The position numbers were made by a program, and so were the translations under genes. This document shows positions 30,707-41,469 of a stretch of DNA of 64,000 bases, one piece after another. The stretch lies in contig OX365940.1 of NCBI GenBank assembly GCA_947243795.1, positions 310,001 through 374,000 on the forward strand, read 5' to 3'. The notes under the pieces are model-generated. The model was not told the DNA's origin and made no database searches. It worked only from the letters and a program-made list of their open reading frames with translations. The stretch comes from Saccharomyces uvarum (Eukaryota > Ascomycota > Saccharomycetes > Saccharomycetales > Saccharomycetaceae). Position 1 is the first letter of the stretch; the number at the start of each line of letters is the position of its first letter.

Positions 30707-32194
30707 ATGGCTCCATTCAGACAGGACAGTATTTTGGTATGTGTTTAGTCTGGTAATGACTTTTTCAATTCACGTTTGTTTTCTGCTGGCCTTTTTATAC
30801 TAACAACAATTTTTTAACAGATAATATATCCAAGATCACAAACCACTCTCGTCCAATTCGGTTTGAACGAAGAAACGTTTACTGTGCCTGAGTTGGAAAT
30901 CCCCACACAAATTTATCGTAGCACGAAACCGGATGGTTCCTATGAATACCATTCAACCAGCAAAGATGACACAGCCGAGTTGATCAAGCCCATACAGAAT
31001 GGTTCTATAATAGACATAAACGCATTTTTGCAATTCTTAAGACTAATATATGTGTCCCTTTTGTCTGATAGGGCCAATAAAGGCCAAGACGCATTTGAAG
31101 CTGAGTTATCCAATATACCACTTTTACTAATTACTCACCATTCTTGGTCACAATCGGATCTAGAGACAATTACCCAATACATATTTGAGAGTCTCGAGAT
31201 AAACAACTTGATTCAATTGCCTGCATCTCTGGCGGCTACCTATTCCATGATTTCATTGCAAAATTGCTGTATTATTGACGTTGGAACATATCATACTGAT
31301 ATCATCCCCATTGTCGATTATGCACAATTGGACCACCTGGTCTCTTCACTACCAGTGGGCGGACAATCTATTAATGACTCTCTGAAAAAATTGTTACCAC
31401 AGTGGGATCAAGACAAGATAGAATCTTTGAAAAAATCTCCAATTTTTGAGGTGTTGAGTGATGATGCCAAAAAACTATCAAATTTTGATTTTGGAAATGA
31501 CAATGAGGACGAAGATGAAGAAACTTTGAACGTTGCTGAGATCATAGCAAGCGGCCGTGATACACGTGAAGTCCTAGAGGAAAGAGAACGCGGCCAAAAG
31601 ACTAAAAATGTCAAAAATAGCGATTTGGAATTCAATACATTTTGGGATAGGAACGGCAATGAAATTAAAGTTGGTAAGCAAAGATTTCAAGGCTGCAATA
31701 GCTTGCTCAAGAGTATTTCTAATCGTGTAGGACTGACTCTAGATAAGATTGACGATATCAACAAAGCCAGGGCTGTTTGGGAAAATATCATTATTGTCGG
31801 TGGTACTACATCGATTTCAGGGTTTAAAGAAGCTTTGTTAGGGCAACTATTGAAGGACCATTTAGTTTTAGAACCAGAGGATGAAAAGCTGAAAAGAGAG
31901 GAAGAAGCTAGATCTGTGCTACCTGCTACCACGAAAAAGAAAAGTAAGTTCATGACAAGCTCTACTGCGTTTATTCCAAGCATAGAATATGTGCAGTGTC
32001 CTACAATAATTAAACTAGCTAAATATCCGGACTATTTTCCTGAGTGGAAAAAAAGTGGATATTCTGAAATTATATTTTTGGGTGCTCAAATCGTTTCTAA
32101 ACAAATTTTTACTCATCCAAAGGATACATTTTATATTACAAGAGAGAAGTATGATATGAAAGGCCCAGCTACTCTTTGGGACGTGCAATTTTAA
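30707..32194 (+). CDS. ARP9: Arp9, actin-related subunit of SWI/SNF and RSC (spliced)
   Basis: The gene has two exons, 30707-30736 (10 codons, [10 protein letters not shown]) and 30821-32194. Joined they encode 467 residues, the same length as S. cerevisiae Arp9. Arp9 pairs with Arp7 on the HSA helix of Snf2 and Sth1 and regulates the remodelling ATPase. The actin fold is recognisable at [20 protein letters not shown] and [16 protein letters not shown] (phosphate-2 region) and at [20 protein letters not shown], though the nucleotide pocket is degenerate, as is usual in this family. A charged insertion lies at about 210-260. Without the first exon the frame would start at an internal codon, so the intron call decides the start. 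Confidence 0.96.
30737..30820 (+). other. ARP9: ARP9 spliceosomal intron (84 nt)
   Basis: The 5' splice site is GTATGT (30737-30742), the branch point is a perfect TACTAAC (30798-30804) and the 3' splice site is ACAG ending at 30820. All three match the strict yeast consensus. It interrupts the frame after codon 10. This is the only protein-gene intron I find in the window. Confidence 0.96.
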
Positions 32195-32342
32195 AGTAAA
32201 TAATAGAGGCGTTGTATTCAAGATTAAAATAAATGTGTAATATATGTTTTATTTTGTTATTCCTTGGTATCATCAAAATATAAGCAAAACGAAAAGAAAG
32301 AGTATATATATGTAATAAGCGTACAAAACCGACAAGAAAAAA

Positions 32343-33632
32343 TTATCTTGGGTCTGTAAATGGGACAGTTGTATTGTCACCAGTTTCTATTGAAATATTC
32401 TTTTCCAAGTCAGGCTCTTCATTTCCACTTGTAGAGGAAGATTCACTTCCACCTGATTGCTCGTCCTTTCGTATCCATCTTTTAAACAAACCGACGAAGA
32501 AACTTGCGGTCATCACTTGCTCAGCTTGATATAATACCAAAGGAACCAACAGTTTACCTAAATGTTCTTTTTTATCGCCATATTGTGATGTAATTAACGA
32601 TACTCCTAGCGCGGCTGTTTTGGCAGGACCGCAAAACATTATGCAGATCGCATCTTCCTTAGAATAATAAAATGGCCTGAAAATGCTATAAGAGTAACGG
32701 TATAGTCTTGTAGATTTACCATCGATGGGTTCGTGTGGAAAAAGCTTGATGATAAACCACGGTCTTGCACACAAGTATGACAATCCTGTGAAGAAGATGT
32801 AAATTCCCAAATTGAAAAAACAGATAAATATGATACAAACATGGGAGACGCTTGCGAAGGAGTTTTGATAAAAGGCTGTTGAAAAAGAACTGAATATAAT
32901 CAACAAAAGCATGTAAGACCCAATCTTGATATGGTATTTTTTCAGGAAACCCATATAATATGCAGTATACGTTGGAAAAACGTTTTGAACAACTTGCCCC
33001 ACAAACAAGGGTACGAAGACAGAAAGACCGACTTGTTTCATAACGCGACCATAAAGAGCACCGATACCATTGCCGGTAGCAGGATTGCCGTATTGAAATG
33101 GAGCTTGATTAGTAAACATTTGGACCAATGCAGGAGTAATAAATGCGCCCAGAAGATTACCAATAAACACTTCACAAACGCATAAAAGATCATTTCCGCC
33201 AGCATTCGTAGTCATAATAACGTTCGACGCCACAGTCGTCGGACAAGTGGCTGTCAAGATCAGACCGATAAGCACCCAGTCATCTATTCTCGGGTTCTTA
33301 GCAGCCTTCACTGCACAGCAAAATCCATAAACTATGGATGAGGTGATTAAGAAACTCAAGACCAAAATAGTAGTATGAGCTCTCCAATTTAACATATTTG
33401 CCATTAAGGACTTGGACTTCATTCCTAGCCCGCTTTGAAGGAAAATCCAGGCAACACAGCCGTAACCGATACTGTATTGGCCTTTGATTAGCCCACCGTC
33501 CCTTGCAAAATTTGGGGCAAACCTTGCAATAACAATAAAAATTGCCAGGCAGAAGAAGAACCATTGAGACTTCAAGTATTCTGTTATTGGATGTATCCAG
33601 ATCTTTCGTATTACTGAGTCCTGGTTCTTCAT
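32343..33632 (-). CDS. RCH1: Rch1, plasma-membrane SLC10A7-type transporter homologue
   Basis: The 429-residue polytopic membrane protein (about 434 in S. cerevisiae) belongs to the bile-acid:sodium symporter-like SLC10A7 family. In yeast and Candida, Rch1 acts at the plasma membrane as a negative regulator of cytosolic calcium entry. About ten hydrophobic segments are visible between residues 25 and 370. GFCCAVKAAKNPR and the segment with TATCPTTVASNVIMTTNAGG form the conserved core expected for the substrate path. The C-terminal tail is acidic and Ser-rich. The gene is divergent from IMP2 and convergent with ARP9. Confidence 0.93.
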   Translation of the reverse strand: MKNQDSVIRKIWIHPITEYLKSQWFFFCLAIFIVIARFAPNFARDGGLIKGQYSIGYGCVAWIFLQSGLGMKSKSLMANMLNWRAHTTILVLSFLITSSIVYGFCCAVKAAKNPRIDDWVLIGLILTATCPTTVASNVIMTTNAGGNDLLCVCEVFIGNLLGAFITPALVQMFTNQAPFQYGNPATGNGIGALYGRVMKQVGLSVFVPLFVGQVVQNVFPTYTAYYMGFLKKYHIKIGSYMLLLIIFSSFSTAFYQNSFASVSHVCIIFICFFNLGIYIFFTGLSYLCARPWFIIKLFPHEPIDGKSTRLYRYSYSIFRPFYYSKEDAICIMFCGPAKTAALGVSLITSQYGDKKEHLGKLLVPLVLYQAEQVMTASFFVGLFKRWIRKDEQSGGSESSSTSGNEEPDLEKNISIETGDNTTVPFTDPR

Positions 33633-34048
33633 GTGGTACGTATCAATATTATCAACTATATGTTTTCTTTATTGCAACTTATGTTGGAGTTCTAGGGTAT
33701 CGTAGAAAAGGGTGGAAAGGCTGTTCGGATAGCATAGATGGTCCCTGGAAAGAAAGACACCACAAATTTTTTGAGTTTATATAACCGAGGGTTAAATCTT
33801 ACAATTATCCCGCTCTATTCAGAGAAGTTGATGCTTTCTCACCTGCAGATAACCTGTTGGAGCTTTCACTTCCGAGTAGACCAATGTCATTCAAATATTG
33901 TGGAAGATCGGCTCGGAAGAAAAGGCCCTAAGTTCCGAGCTGGTGAAAAAAACAAGAAAAGACCTAGCTTGATTGAATAATGTAGTGGGTGCTTGCTTAA
34001 CAAAAGTGTGATGCTGTCGATGAAGTTGCTGCATTGTAGTGTGTAGTA
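33633..34048. other. RCH1-IMP2 divergent promoter region
   Basis: The 416-bp gap has no supported gene. Open frames crossing it lack domains. A CCGAGGGTTAAA stretch near 33785 and a CGGAAGAAAAGG stretch near 33913 are visible, but I assign no factor. Confidence 0.45.
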
Positions 34049-34582
34049 ATGTTTCAAGCGGAGTCATCAAGGAGAATTATACGCAGTACGCTAATAGCCT
34101 TGTCATGGGTCCCTGTGTTGTTAACAATAAATAATAATGTAGTGCATATTGCACAGATTAGAGGCACCTCGATGCAACCTACGCTAAACCCACAGACAGA
34201 GACATTGGCGACGGATTGGGTCCTGCTTTGGAAGCTGGGGGTCAAGAACCCGACTAGTCTATCAAGAGATGACGTTATTCTTTTCAAGGCCCCTACAAAC
34301 CCTCTAAAAGTTTACTGTAAAAGGGTCAAAGGCTTGCCGTTTGATACCATTGACACAAAGTTCCCATATCCTAAACCACAAGTCAACCTGCCAAGGGGGC
34401 ACGTATGGGTCGAAGGAGATAATTTTTTTCATTCGATTGATAGTAATACATTTGGTCCGATTTCTAGTGGGTTGGTTATGGGGAAAGTTGTAGCGATTGT
34501 TTGGCCACCTTCCAGGTGGGGGTCGGACCTCAAACTCAGTACTGGCAGAAATTGTATCGCCAGAAGAGCTGTTGCGGAATAA
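34049..34582 (+). CDS. IMP2: Imp2, mitochondrial inner membrane signal peptidase subunit
   Basis: The 177-residue protein (177 in S. cerevisiae) is a catalytic subunit of the inner membrane peptidase complex with Imp1 and Som1. It removes sorting signals from intermembrane-space proteins such as cytochrome c1. An N-terminal membrane anchor lies at about 13-30. The type I signal peptidase dyad is present, Ser41 in RGTSMQPTLNP and Lys91 in VYCKRVKGLP, the same positions as in S. cerevisiae. The later GHVWVEGDNFFHSIDSNTFG block is the conserved box D/E region with GD and SxDS-type residues. Confidence 0.97.
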   Translation: MFQAESSRRIIRSTLIALSWVPVLLTINNNVVHIAQIRGTSMQPTLNPQTETLATDWVLLWKLGVKNPTSLSRDDVILFKAPTNPLKVYCKRVKGLPFDTIDTKFPYPKPQVNLPRGHVWVEGDNFFHSIDSNTFGPISSGLVMGKVVAIVWPPSRWGSDLKLSTGRNCIARRAVAE

Positions 34583-34759
34583 AGTGGCGTGACCATTATG
34601 AATAGATATGGAAAGAAGAATTCAAGTGCAAGCGTTTTTTATTATAGATTTCTCTAATGTAATAAATATAGACGATATGATTTATGTATAGATATGCTTG
34701 CCGTTAGGTTTCTGAATATATATTCTTTGTATTTTCTTATGCTACACGTATATGCAATA

Positions 34760-36433
34760 TCAATCTTTCTCATCGTTTTGGAAAGAAGGAAATAACGATC
34801 TTCTAGCAGGTCTGGGAAAATCTTCGCGATCTGAACCAACAAACGTAAAATCCTGCTCGTCTTGATCATCACCTTGATCTACTTGCTGGTTATTGCTTCT
34901 GTCATCCTCAAAACTAAAATATGATGAGTTGTCTAGGCCATCTATTAATAACATATGAGAAGTACTCAAATTACTGTTGCTGCTCATGGAGGATTTACTA
35001 AAAATGGGAGAGAAATTTTCCTCGCCTGTACTTTCACTTGAATTGATTGACGAACCACTAGAAACTCTTCTGTGGTTTAAAGATAGCTTCGGAGGTGGTT
35101 CGAATTTAAATGATAATGCTGACGACGCCGTCGTCACCGAAGATTGAGGGTTATCCTTATAGAGAGAGTTAGGGTTTGAAGGGGTGGCTAATTTCCTAAA
35201 GGAATTATTTTTTGTAGCAAATTTTTTGGATTCCTTTCTAAACTTTTCCATTTCTTGTTCACAATTCAATAGATTTTCCTGTGAATTCATCCCAACGTAC
35301 TGGCATGGATAACATAATTCAGGGAAATTATCAAAAACTGCCTTATATCCGCCATCCAATATCAATATGTCAGGGTAAAATAACTTGGGGTAATGGTCCT
35401 GATTTATTATACGATCACAATTTCTCAAATGGGATGCCAATAACGGCCCTCGGTGGGAACTAAATTCGCAATGAATAATTAATAGAGTTGGTAGATTGTT
35501 GTTGTTATTATTCCTGTTATGAGTACCACTATGCAAAACTTTATGGATAAATTCGTTCTCTATATCATCTCTTGAGTGTATATTAACGGAATTCATAATG
35601 TGGCCGCCTATATATTCATATTCAAACCGGCAGTCTACAATACAACACGAATTGTAAAAAGGCTGGCATATATTATTCTGCATAATGTTTTTCAACGTTT
35701 CTGGAGATATACGAGGGAAAAAGTCATTCGAATTTTGATCATCATAGTAATATGGTATTTGTGTTTTGCCTAGACATGATTCGTAACACTTTTCCTTTGT
35801 CGAATCAAAAGCCAGCGGACTGGATGATACTGAAGTAAAATTTAAATTGTTCTGAGAAATTTGTGAGAATCTCTGCGAACTTTTCCTTGATGATCTTGGA
35901 ATCTTCCCGTCCTGTCGTTGTACCCTCTTACTCGAATTGCTACTACTATTCATACTTGTTTTTCTTGATAGCGATCTTGATCTTGAAAACGAGCTGGACC
36001 TCTGAGGGCTTTTAGGGTATTTGATCCTATTTAATAGGTCATTCTCTTTGGTGTTAGTTAAAGATCTTCTCGATGAATTCCTGGTTGGACTTTGTAAAGA
36101 TTGAGAAGCAAAATGCATATTTAATACTATATCATCATCCTCATCTTCATCGTGCTCATCATGGCGATCGAACTGTTTTATTGTTGGTGAAGGAATATCT
36201 ACTTCATAATCACTGGATCCAGCCAATAATGGAGAGTCATTGAATGGAGGATGGTCTTCATTGATCAAATCATCATTGTCATGCGAATGTTTGCTCTTGG
36301 ACTTGAAAAATGTCTGGACATTTTTGAATATGTTCTTCTTCTTACCGAATGGGCTTTTCAAGGAGACTTTTGGAGAACTCAGAGTACCTTCGTTTGCACA
36401 TTCATCGTTGATTCCATGAAATATATTATTCAT
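34760..36433 (-). CDS. MIH1: Mih1, Cdc25-type tyrosine phosphatase
   Basis: The 557-residue protein (554 in S. cerevisiae) removes the inhibitory Tyr19 phosphate that Swe1 places on Cdc28 and so promotes entry into mitosis. The C-terminal half has the rhodanese-like Cdc25 domain (about 235-390), including [15 protein letters not shown] and the active-site loop HCEFSSHR, with catalytic Cys322 and Arg328. The N-terminal half is Ser/Arg-rich and disordered ([14 protein letters not shown]), with many potential Cdk and casein kinase sites. The start is the first ATG. The upstream gap is 861 bp. Confidence 0.96.
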   Translation of the reverse strand: MNNIFHGINDECANEGTLSSPKVSLKSPFGKKKNIFKNVQTFFKSKSKHSHDNDDLINEDHPPFNDSPLLAGSSDYEVDIPSPTIKQFDRHDEHDEDEDDDIVLNMHFASQSLQSPTRNSSRRSLTNTKENDLLNRIKYPKSPQRSSSFSRSRSLSRKTSMNSSSNSSKRVQRQDGKIPRSSRKSSQRFSQISQNNLNFTSVSSSPLAFDSTKEKCYESCLGKTQIPYYYDDQNSNDFFPRISPETLKNIMQNNICQPFYNSCCIVDCRFEYEYIGGHIMNSVNIHSRDDIENEFIHKVLHSGTHNRNNNNNNLPTLLIIHCEFSSHRGPLLASHLRNCDRIINQDHYPKLFYPDILILDGGYKAVFDNFPELCYPCQYVGMNSQENLLNCEQEMEKFRKESKKFATKNNSFRKLATPSNPNSLYKDNPQSSVTTASSALSFKFEPPPKLSLNHRRVSSGSSINSSESTGEENFSPIFSKSSMSSNSNLSTSHMLLIDGLDNSSYFSFEDDRSNNQQVDQGDDQDEQDFTFVGSDREDFPRPARRSLFPSFQNDEKD

Positions 36434-37294
36434 GTTTTCTGCAACTTTGCTGCCCTCAATCCTCTTTTGTTTGACAATGTCTTGTTATATCGTCTCCTTT
36501 CAACTGACCTTCTTTTTATTTTGTTTTTGTCTGCAGCTTTTAAAGTTTTTGATATATTTACCGAGACAAAAAAAAAGGAAATAGACAAAGCACTAAGATA
36601 TTGAAATGAAAAGGATGTAGTGCTAGGAATATTACCAGATAACAAAGTCAGGGAAGATATATGTCAAATCGTTCCGACAAAGAGCAGGAAAAACACTTGT
36701 ATTTTCTTGAGGGAGTATGAATGACGGGAAAAGTCTCAAAAAACGTTGTTTGCACTTTTCGTGTTTTATAGTAAATAAACGCTTGTCTACCACAGCCTTC
36801 GGCAACAAAACCAGGCGCCCTTCTAAAAATGGTCAATTGGTAAACATTCTTTGGGGGTAGTGCACTTACTTACCCCAATAGCAATAACAAGGCGCCCCTA
36901 CTACCAAAGGCCCCGCCCCACTTTGATGCAATGGCGCTATCAATAAGGAGCATGTTGTACATGCCGTAGTTACTAAGGGGAACGCAGATGAATGGGAAAT
37001 CGGATTATTAGCAACTCATTAAAAATGTAAATATGTATATTATATTATGTTGAATTATATTATATTTATGTTGTATTACATTATATTATATTATACCAAA
37101 TATCTGGTGTTTATTATTTCTATCTACGTGTATCTTACTCGTTACAGGCAGGAGAAGTGGATTTTCGGGGAAGAAAAAGCAAATGGCGAAGAGTCATATT
37201 ATTCATAGTAACTCAAAAACAAAACTGCAAAGACCATCGAGGGGAGCTCGAACGTAGAAAAGCATCTACGGAAACGATTGTGAAGACCATCTTT
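36434..37294. other. MIH1 promoter and MSN2 3' flank
   Basis: The 861-bp gap between two minus-strand genes has no gene. A GC-rich patch with GGCGCCCC and GGCCCCGCCCCAC lies at about 36880-36925, and a simple A/T tract of TTATATTA-like units at about 37035-37100. No named regulatory site is called. Confidence 0.5.
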
Positions 37295-39415
37295 TTAGAT
37301 GTCTCCATGTTTTTTATGGGTCTTGATATGTTGCGACAAATTGTCACTCCTACTAAATTTCTTATCACATATATGACACGCAAATGGACGTTCATTAGAA
37401 TGAACCGATCTTACATGCCTCTTTAGATGTTCGCTTCGTTTGAAACTCTTGGAACAAATATGACAATGGAACGGTTTCTCTTCAAGTTCCTTTGCTGATT
37501 CCATTACGACGCTTGATCTCCTGGACGGCGTCATTGATTTCCTTCTATAACTTGGCCTCCTTTCCTTTGTGACTCCAACACCGTTTCCACTTGCATTGAC
37601 ACTACTACTACTTATGTTATTTTGTTGGTTAGTAAGCGGCACCGTACCCATTAGTGGTACCGCAGATTTTCGTCTTCGAATAGAAGACCCAATTTTCGAG
37701 TTCATAGTATGGTGGTTTTGTTGTGGGAAATGATGATAGAAGTGGTTCGTGGCAAGAGAGGCAGAAGATGACGACGCTGGCGATGAGGGGGTCATGTTCA
37801 TTTGAGACATGCAAAGATCAAAGCTTGGGGTATTATTGCCATTCTGCTCATCCTGTTCTGTCAAAAATGATATATCGCTACCCATGCCTGTGGTTGCTAC
37901 TTTGGCAATGGCAGATGCATTATCAGAGAGAATCATAGACGGTTTGATGAATTGCTGTGACGAAGATGAACTTGTGTTCGGCAGTACGACATTTTTGGAG
38001 TCTTCGTTTTGTTTATTGGTCAAATCATAACTCAATGAATCATCGATTATGGGTAAAGAAGCTCTTTGTCTCCTCGAATTAAGGTCACTGTTGAAAGATT
38101 TCATATTAGTGTTACTGTTATTGTGTGAAGATGTGAATTGCTGCTGTTGAAATCGGCTTAGCTGTTGTTGTAGTTGTTGACTTGGGTTTATCTTTGTCAT
38201 GGAATTAGCATCAAAAGAAATTGGACAAGCAGATTTATTTTGGTTAGCATCAGATGTGCCCAAATTATCGTTAAAGTTCATGTTATATTCATTGAGAATC
38301 TGCGTCAGTTCATTGTCTATAGCAGTGTCATTGTCGTTTGAGTTTCCAGTGGTCCCTGTGTTTGCCTTTGTGTTTGTGTTTGTGCTAGTTGCATTTGGAC
38401 TTGCATTGGAACTTGAATTAGAGTTATTAAGGTTTTTATCTGTACCTGTGATTTTATTATTTGAATTTATCTTTGAATGGTTCCATAGGTCCAAAGAGTG
38501 AGAAATAGAATTTCTCGAATTCGTAATTGAAGGAAATTGGTTTGTTATGACATCGCTAAACCTTCGTTGTGACAAATCGTTATCATCATCATCATTCAGT
38601 AGGAGTTCGCTAGATACGTAATCATCTAGCATTGAATCTATGTTCAATGAGTTAAAATAACTGGAGTTCAAGTTGCCCGTGGAATTGGAATTGGAATTGG
38701 AAGTGGAGTTGGAATATGAATTTGTGTTTGAGTTTAATTGGTTTCGTAATTTTTCATTCAAATTGTTTGGGTTAGTGTCAATGAAAAGATTTGTATTAGG
38801 AGGATTGGGAAAGGACAGGTGGTCACCATTAATGGAAGTTTGTTGTTGGGCACGAGGGGATATGAGAGTTTCATTCCCGTTTGAGATTTGAGGTGATAAC
38901 CTGATTTCATTGTTTGACTTCGGGTTTGCAGTGGTATTAGACGGATTTAGGGGCACCGACGAAGGTGACGGTGATTGCAAGGAATTGTTCATGTTGTACA
39001 AAAGATCGCTCATGGGGTATGGCGACGTGAGGGTCGTATACTGGTTTGAACCGGCGATGTTCGTGTTGCTAGTGTTGTTGTTTTCATTATCGATCTCGTT
39101 GTTACTCGTGTTGTAGTTCTTGTTGATATTGGATTTCAGGTGTAGACTATTACCGTTAGTGGAGGGTATGGTGTCAGTCGCAGGTAGGGGAGAGTCGAAG
39201 GATAATGGAGGGAACCCCATCCCCAATGGAGTTTCTTGGTTTTGTATGTTACTGGTATCGGCACTATCAAAAACACCGTTTTTGACATCTAAAGAATAAG
39301 GGTTGATATCGTTGTTTACATTATTTGAAGTACTATTGTCCGCACGATGCATGGTGTTCATGCTTTCGATAGGGAATAGTATGTCTTCAGTACTAAAATC
39401 ATGTTCAATCGTCAT
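37295..39415 (-). CDS. MSN2: Msn2, general stress-response zinc-finger activator
   Basis: The 706-residue protein (704 in S. cerevisiae) binds stress response elements (AGGGG) and activates the environmental stress programme. PKA and TORC1 control its nuclear entry. Two C2H2 fingers lie at the C-terminus (about 648-702): [19 protein letters not shown], then [19 protein letters not shown]. The basic block with [17 protein letters not shown] (about 620-640), and RRRKSAVPL before it, contain PKA-type RRxS sites that overlap the nuclear signal. Asn/Ser-rich low-complexity segments fill the N-terminal two thirds, including a conserved activation-type helix ([18 protein letters not shown]). The ATG at 39415 starts [11 protein letters not shown], as expected for the family. 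Confidence 0.97.
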   Translation of the reverse strand: MTIEHDFSTEDILFPIESMNTMHRADNSTSNNVNNDINPYSLDVKNGVFDSADTSNIQNQETPLGMGFPPLSFDSPLPATDTIPSTNGNSLHLKSNINKNYNTSNNEIDNENNNTSNTNIAGSNQYTTLTSPYPMSDLLYNMNNSLQSPSPSSVPLNPSNTTANPKSNNEIRLSPQISNGNETLISPRAQQQTSINGDHLSFPNPPNTNLFIDTNPNNLNEKLRNQLNSNTNSYSNSTSNSNSNSTGNLNSSYFNSLNIDSMLDDYVSSELLLNDDDDNDLSQRRFSDVITNQFPSITNSRNSISHSLDLWNHSKINSNNKITGTDKNLNNSNSSSNASPNATSTNTNTKANTGTTGNSNDNDTAIDNELTQILNEYNMNFNDNLGTSDANQNKSACPISFDANSMTKINPSQQLQQQLSRFQQQQFTSSHNNSNTNMKSFNSDLNSRRQRASLPIIDDSLSYDLTNKQNEDSKNVVLPNTSSSSSQQFIKPSMILSDNASAIAKVATTGMGSDISFLTEQDEQNGNNTPSFDLCMSQMNMTPSSPASSSSASLATNHFYHHFPQQNHHTMNSKIGSSIRRRKSAVPLMGTVPLTNQQNNISSSSVNASGNGVGVTKERRPSYRRKSMTPSRRSSVVMESAKELEEKPFHCHICSKSFKRSEHLKRHVRSVHSNERPFACHICDKKFSRSDNLSQHIKTHKKHGDI

Positions 39416-40352
39416 TTTGGTCTGAGTTTTTTCTATAAGCAGCAAAAGTTAAAAAAAGGCAAAGTAAAAATAGAATGAAGAACTTGATTTTGAATGCAAT
39501 ATGCTGTTGTGGCTGATGCTGTCGTGTTTTTTCCCTGGATGTATGAAGGGGATACTGATAGAGCAAAGAATAAAAAAGTAGTATATTTGGACTCTTCTGT
39601 CTGTATGCTAAATTAGCTTTTATTACCGTGAGGGTTTCTGTTTGTTTTTATTCCTTAAACTGGATTTTCGTATCTGACACTCTTGTTGAGCTCGTGTTGC
39701 TTCTTTAAAATTAACCAAACAGGGAAGGCAAAAAAGGGAACACAGTATATGTAGTTGAAGAAGGGCCAAATTAGACTGGTGATGGTGATAGGTACAACCA
39801 GTTTCTCTGTCTTTGTTTTTTCCTTTTCCTTTTTCTGGAAGTAACAGAGATAACTATAAAAATACTAATAGTTTATGTCTTCTACTAAAAAGAAAGCTTT
39901 GTTTTCGGTGTCTTGTTTTCTTTTTTTTTTTTGTTTTTCCAATCCCAATTTCTGTAAAAAAGGGCGTTTTTTCGTATAAATTGCTATCTTTGCTTTAACA
40001 ACTAAGGACTCGCGTGGAGTATATGACGCAGATAGTTGGTGCCAAGATTTGGAGTCGGCTGTTGTGGAATGGGTAATAGAATGCGGTGGTATCCGGAGAA
40101 AGGCAGAGATCAACTCCGGCCAACTGGCCAGGAAGGATAAGTGAGGCGCAGATAGCAAGACTAAATGCCTCTCGGGGTGCCTTTCGGCTCGTTATTGCCG
40201 GCGGAACCGAAGAAATATGACGAAGCCAGGTTAGATGGGTCCAGCCTTGACGTAATGTCGCAAGCGCTAGTGCACCCGCGGCGTTACATGGCCGTCTTGT
40301 ATTATATACTATGTTATACCGTATTGCGCTATACTAGGCTATATTGTACGTT
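39416..40352. other. MSN2 promoter and CCS1 3' flank
   Basis: The 937-bp gap has no gene. It contains an AGGGG stress-response-type pentamer near 39547, long T-rich stretches at about 39815-39835 and 39918-39935, and A/T-rich sequence near 40305-40350. Autoregulation of MSN2 through the AGGGG is possible but rests on one short motif. Confidence 0.45.
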
Positions 40353-41102
40353 CTATTTGATGTTGTTCGCCAAGGCGTCCTTTCTCTCCTCCCAGACAGT
40401 CTTCCCCGTGCATGCACACACCTGCTTGTTGTTTTCCCACACGCCTGCACTTCTGGCAATGACTCCTAGAAACGAGTAGTCATTGACGGATGAGCGCTCG
40501 TTTTCTGGGTGGTCCAGGGCCTTGGAGATGACAAAGCTGCGACCAATGAGCTGCCATGTCGGTAAGGGGGCGCTCAAGAAGGTCTTCCCGCTATACAGGT
40601 TCTTGCCCAGATCGCTTTTGTCGGAACATTGGATGGGCTCGTCGAACTTGTGCCAGACTTTCCCAGTGGACTCCACACCCTTGGAAATGTCCCCGTTCTC
40701 ATGGATGCTGGCATGGTACTTGCCTGCTTCTGGGACACCATTCACAGTGATGTCAAAAAGGGTTTTGTCTTCGCCGACTTGGACGATTCTTGCCAGGCCT
40801 CTCACGGCAGTGTCCTTTTTCTGATCGATAGTGTAGTGTTGGAACGTCTCCAAAATGGCCACGGCGGATGAGTTTGGCTTCCCGGCACCTCTTATGATGG
40901 CGTCCTTGCCACAGTTTTGCAAAGTGTTGATGATGGTGGAGGGGGCCACTGAGCTCTCAACACTCATGATTTGCTGGTCCATGTCAAAATTCAACGAATC
41001 GATCCCGGGGACATCTTTCAAACATGTCTTGATGTCGTTGACACAATTCTCACAATGCAGGGGAATTGCATAGGTGGCTTCGTACGAATCGTTCACGGTC
41101 AT
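40353..41102 (-). CDS. CCS1: Ccs1, copper chaperone for superoxide dismutase
   Basis: The 249-residue protein (249 in S. cerevisiae) delivers copper to Sod1 and forms its disulphide, in the cytosol and the mitochondrial intermembrane space. Domain I is an Atx1-like fold with HCENC, with Cys17 and Cys20 of the copper-binding CxxC. Domain II (about 75-215) is SOD1-like and docks the target. Domain III ends with VCACTGK, with Cys229 and Cys231 of the essential CxC. All key residues are present. With MAC1 this is the second copper gene in the window. Confidence 0.98.
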   Translation of the reverse strand: MTVNDSYEATYAIPLHCENCVNDIKTCLKDVPGIDSLNFDMDQQIMSVESSVAPSTIINTLQNCGKDAIIRGAGKPNSSAVAILETFQHYTIDQKKDTAVRGLARIVQVGEDKTLFDITVNGVPEAGKYHASIHENGDISKGVESTGKVWHKFDEPIQCSDKSDLGKNLYSGKTFLSAPLPTWQLIGRSFVISKALDHPENERSSVNDYSFLGVIARSAGVWENNKQVCACTGKTVWEERKDALANNIK

Positions 41103-41469
41103 TGTTGCGGCGATCGAGTGCGTTACTCTCTTGATGCTTCTCTCTTTTCCTGTTCCATTTTTGGCTTGCCTTTAATATATGTTTTTCCGAACAATGTATT
41201 TTTTTTTCCTCTTCCATGATTGCTATCAGTTGCCCATCATAGGGGGCAGGAACAAACGAAGATTACTAAGCGGAGGTTTAGCGCTATACGGTACCCAAAA
41301 CGGTGAATATGTGTATGATTAACTTTTTCTTGGCTATTACAAATAAAGTATATTTTTAAGTATATGAAGTGGGATGGGATCGGCAACACACAAAAGTATA
41401 TAGAATGTTTTTTTTTTTCTGGACTTATTGGAGGAGAAAATGACATGAATAAAATTTCTTTCAGCGTTC
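41103..41469. other. CCS1 promoter and SUB1 3' flank
   Basis: No gene is seen in this 367-bp gap between two minus-strand genes. Only T-rich stretches and short A/T-rich sequence are visible. Confidence 0.45.
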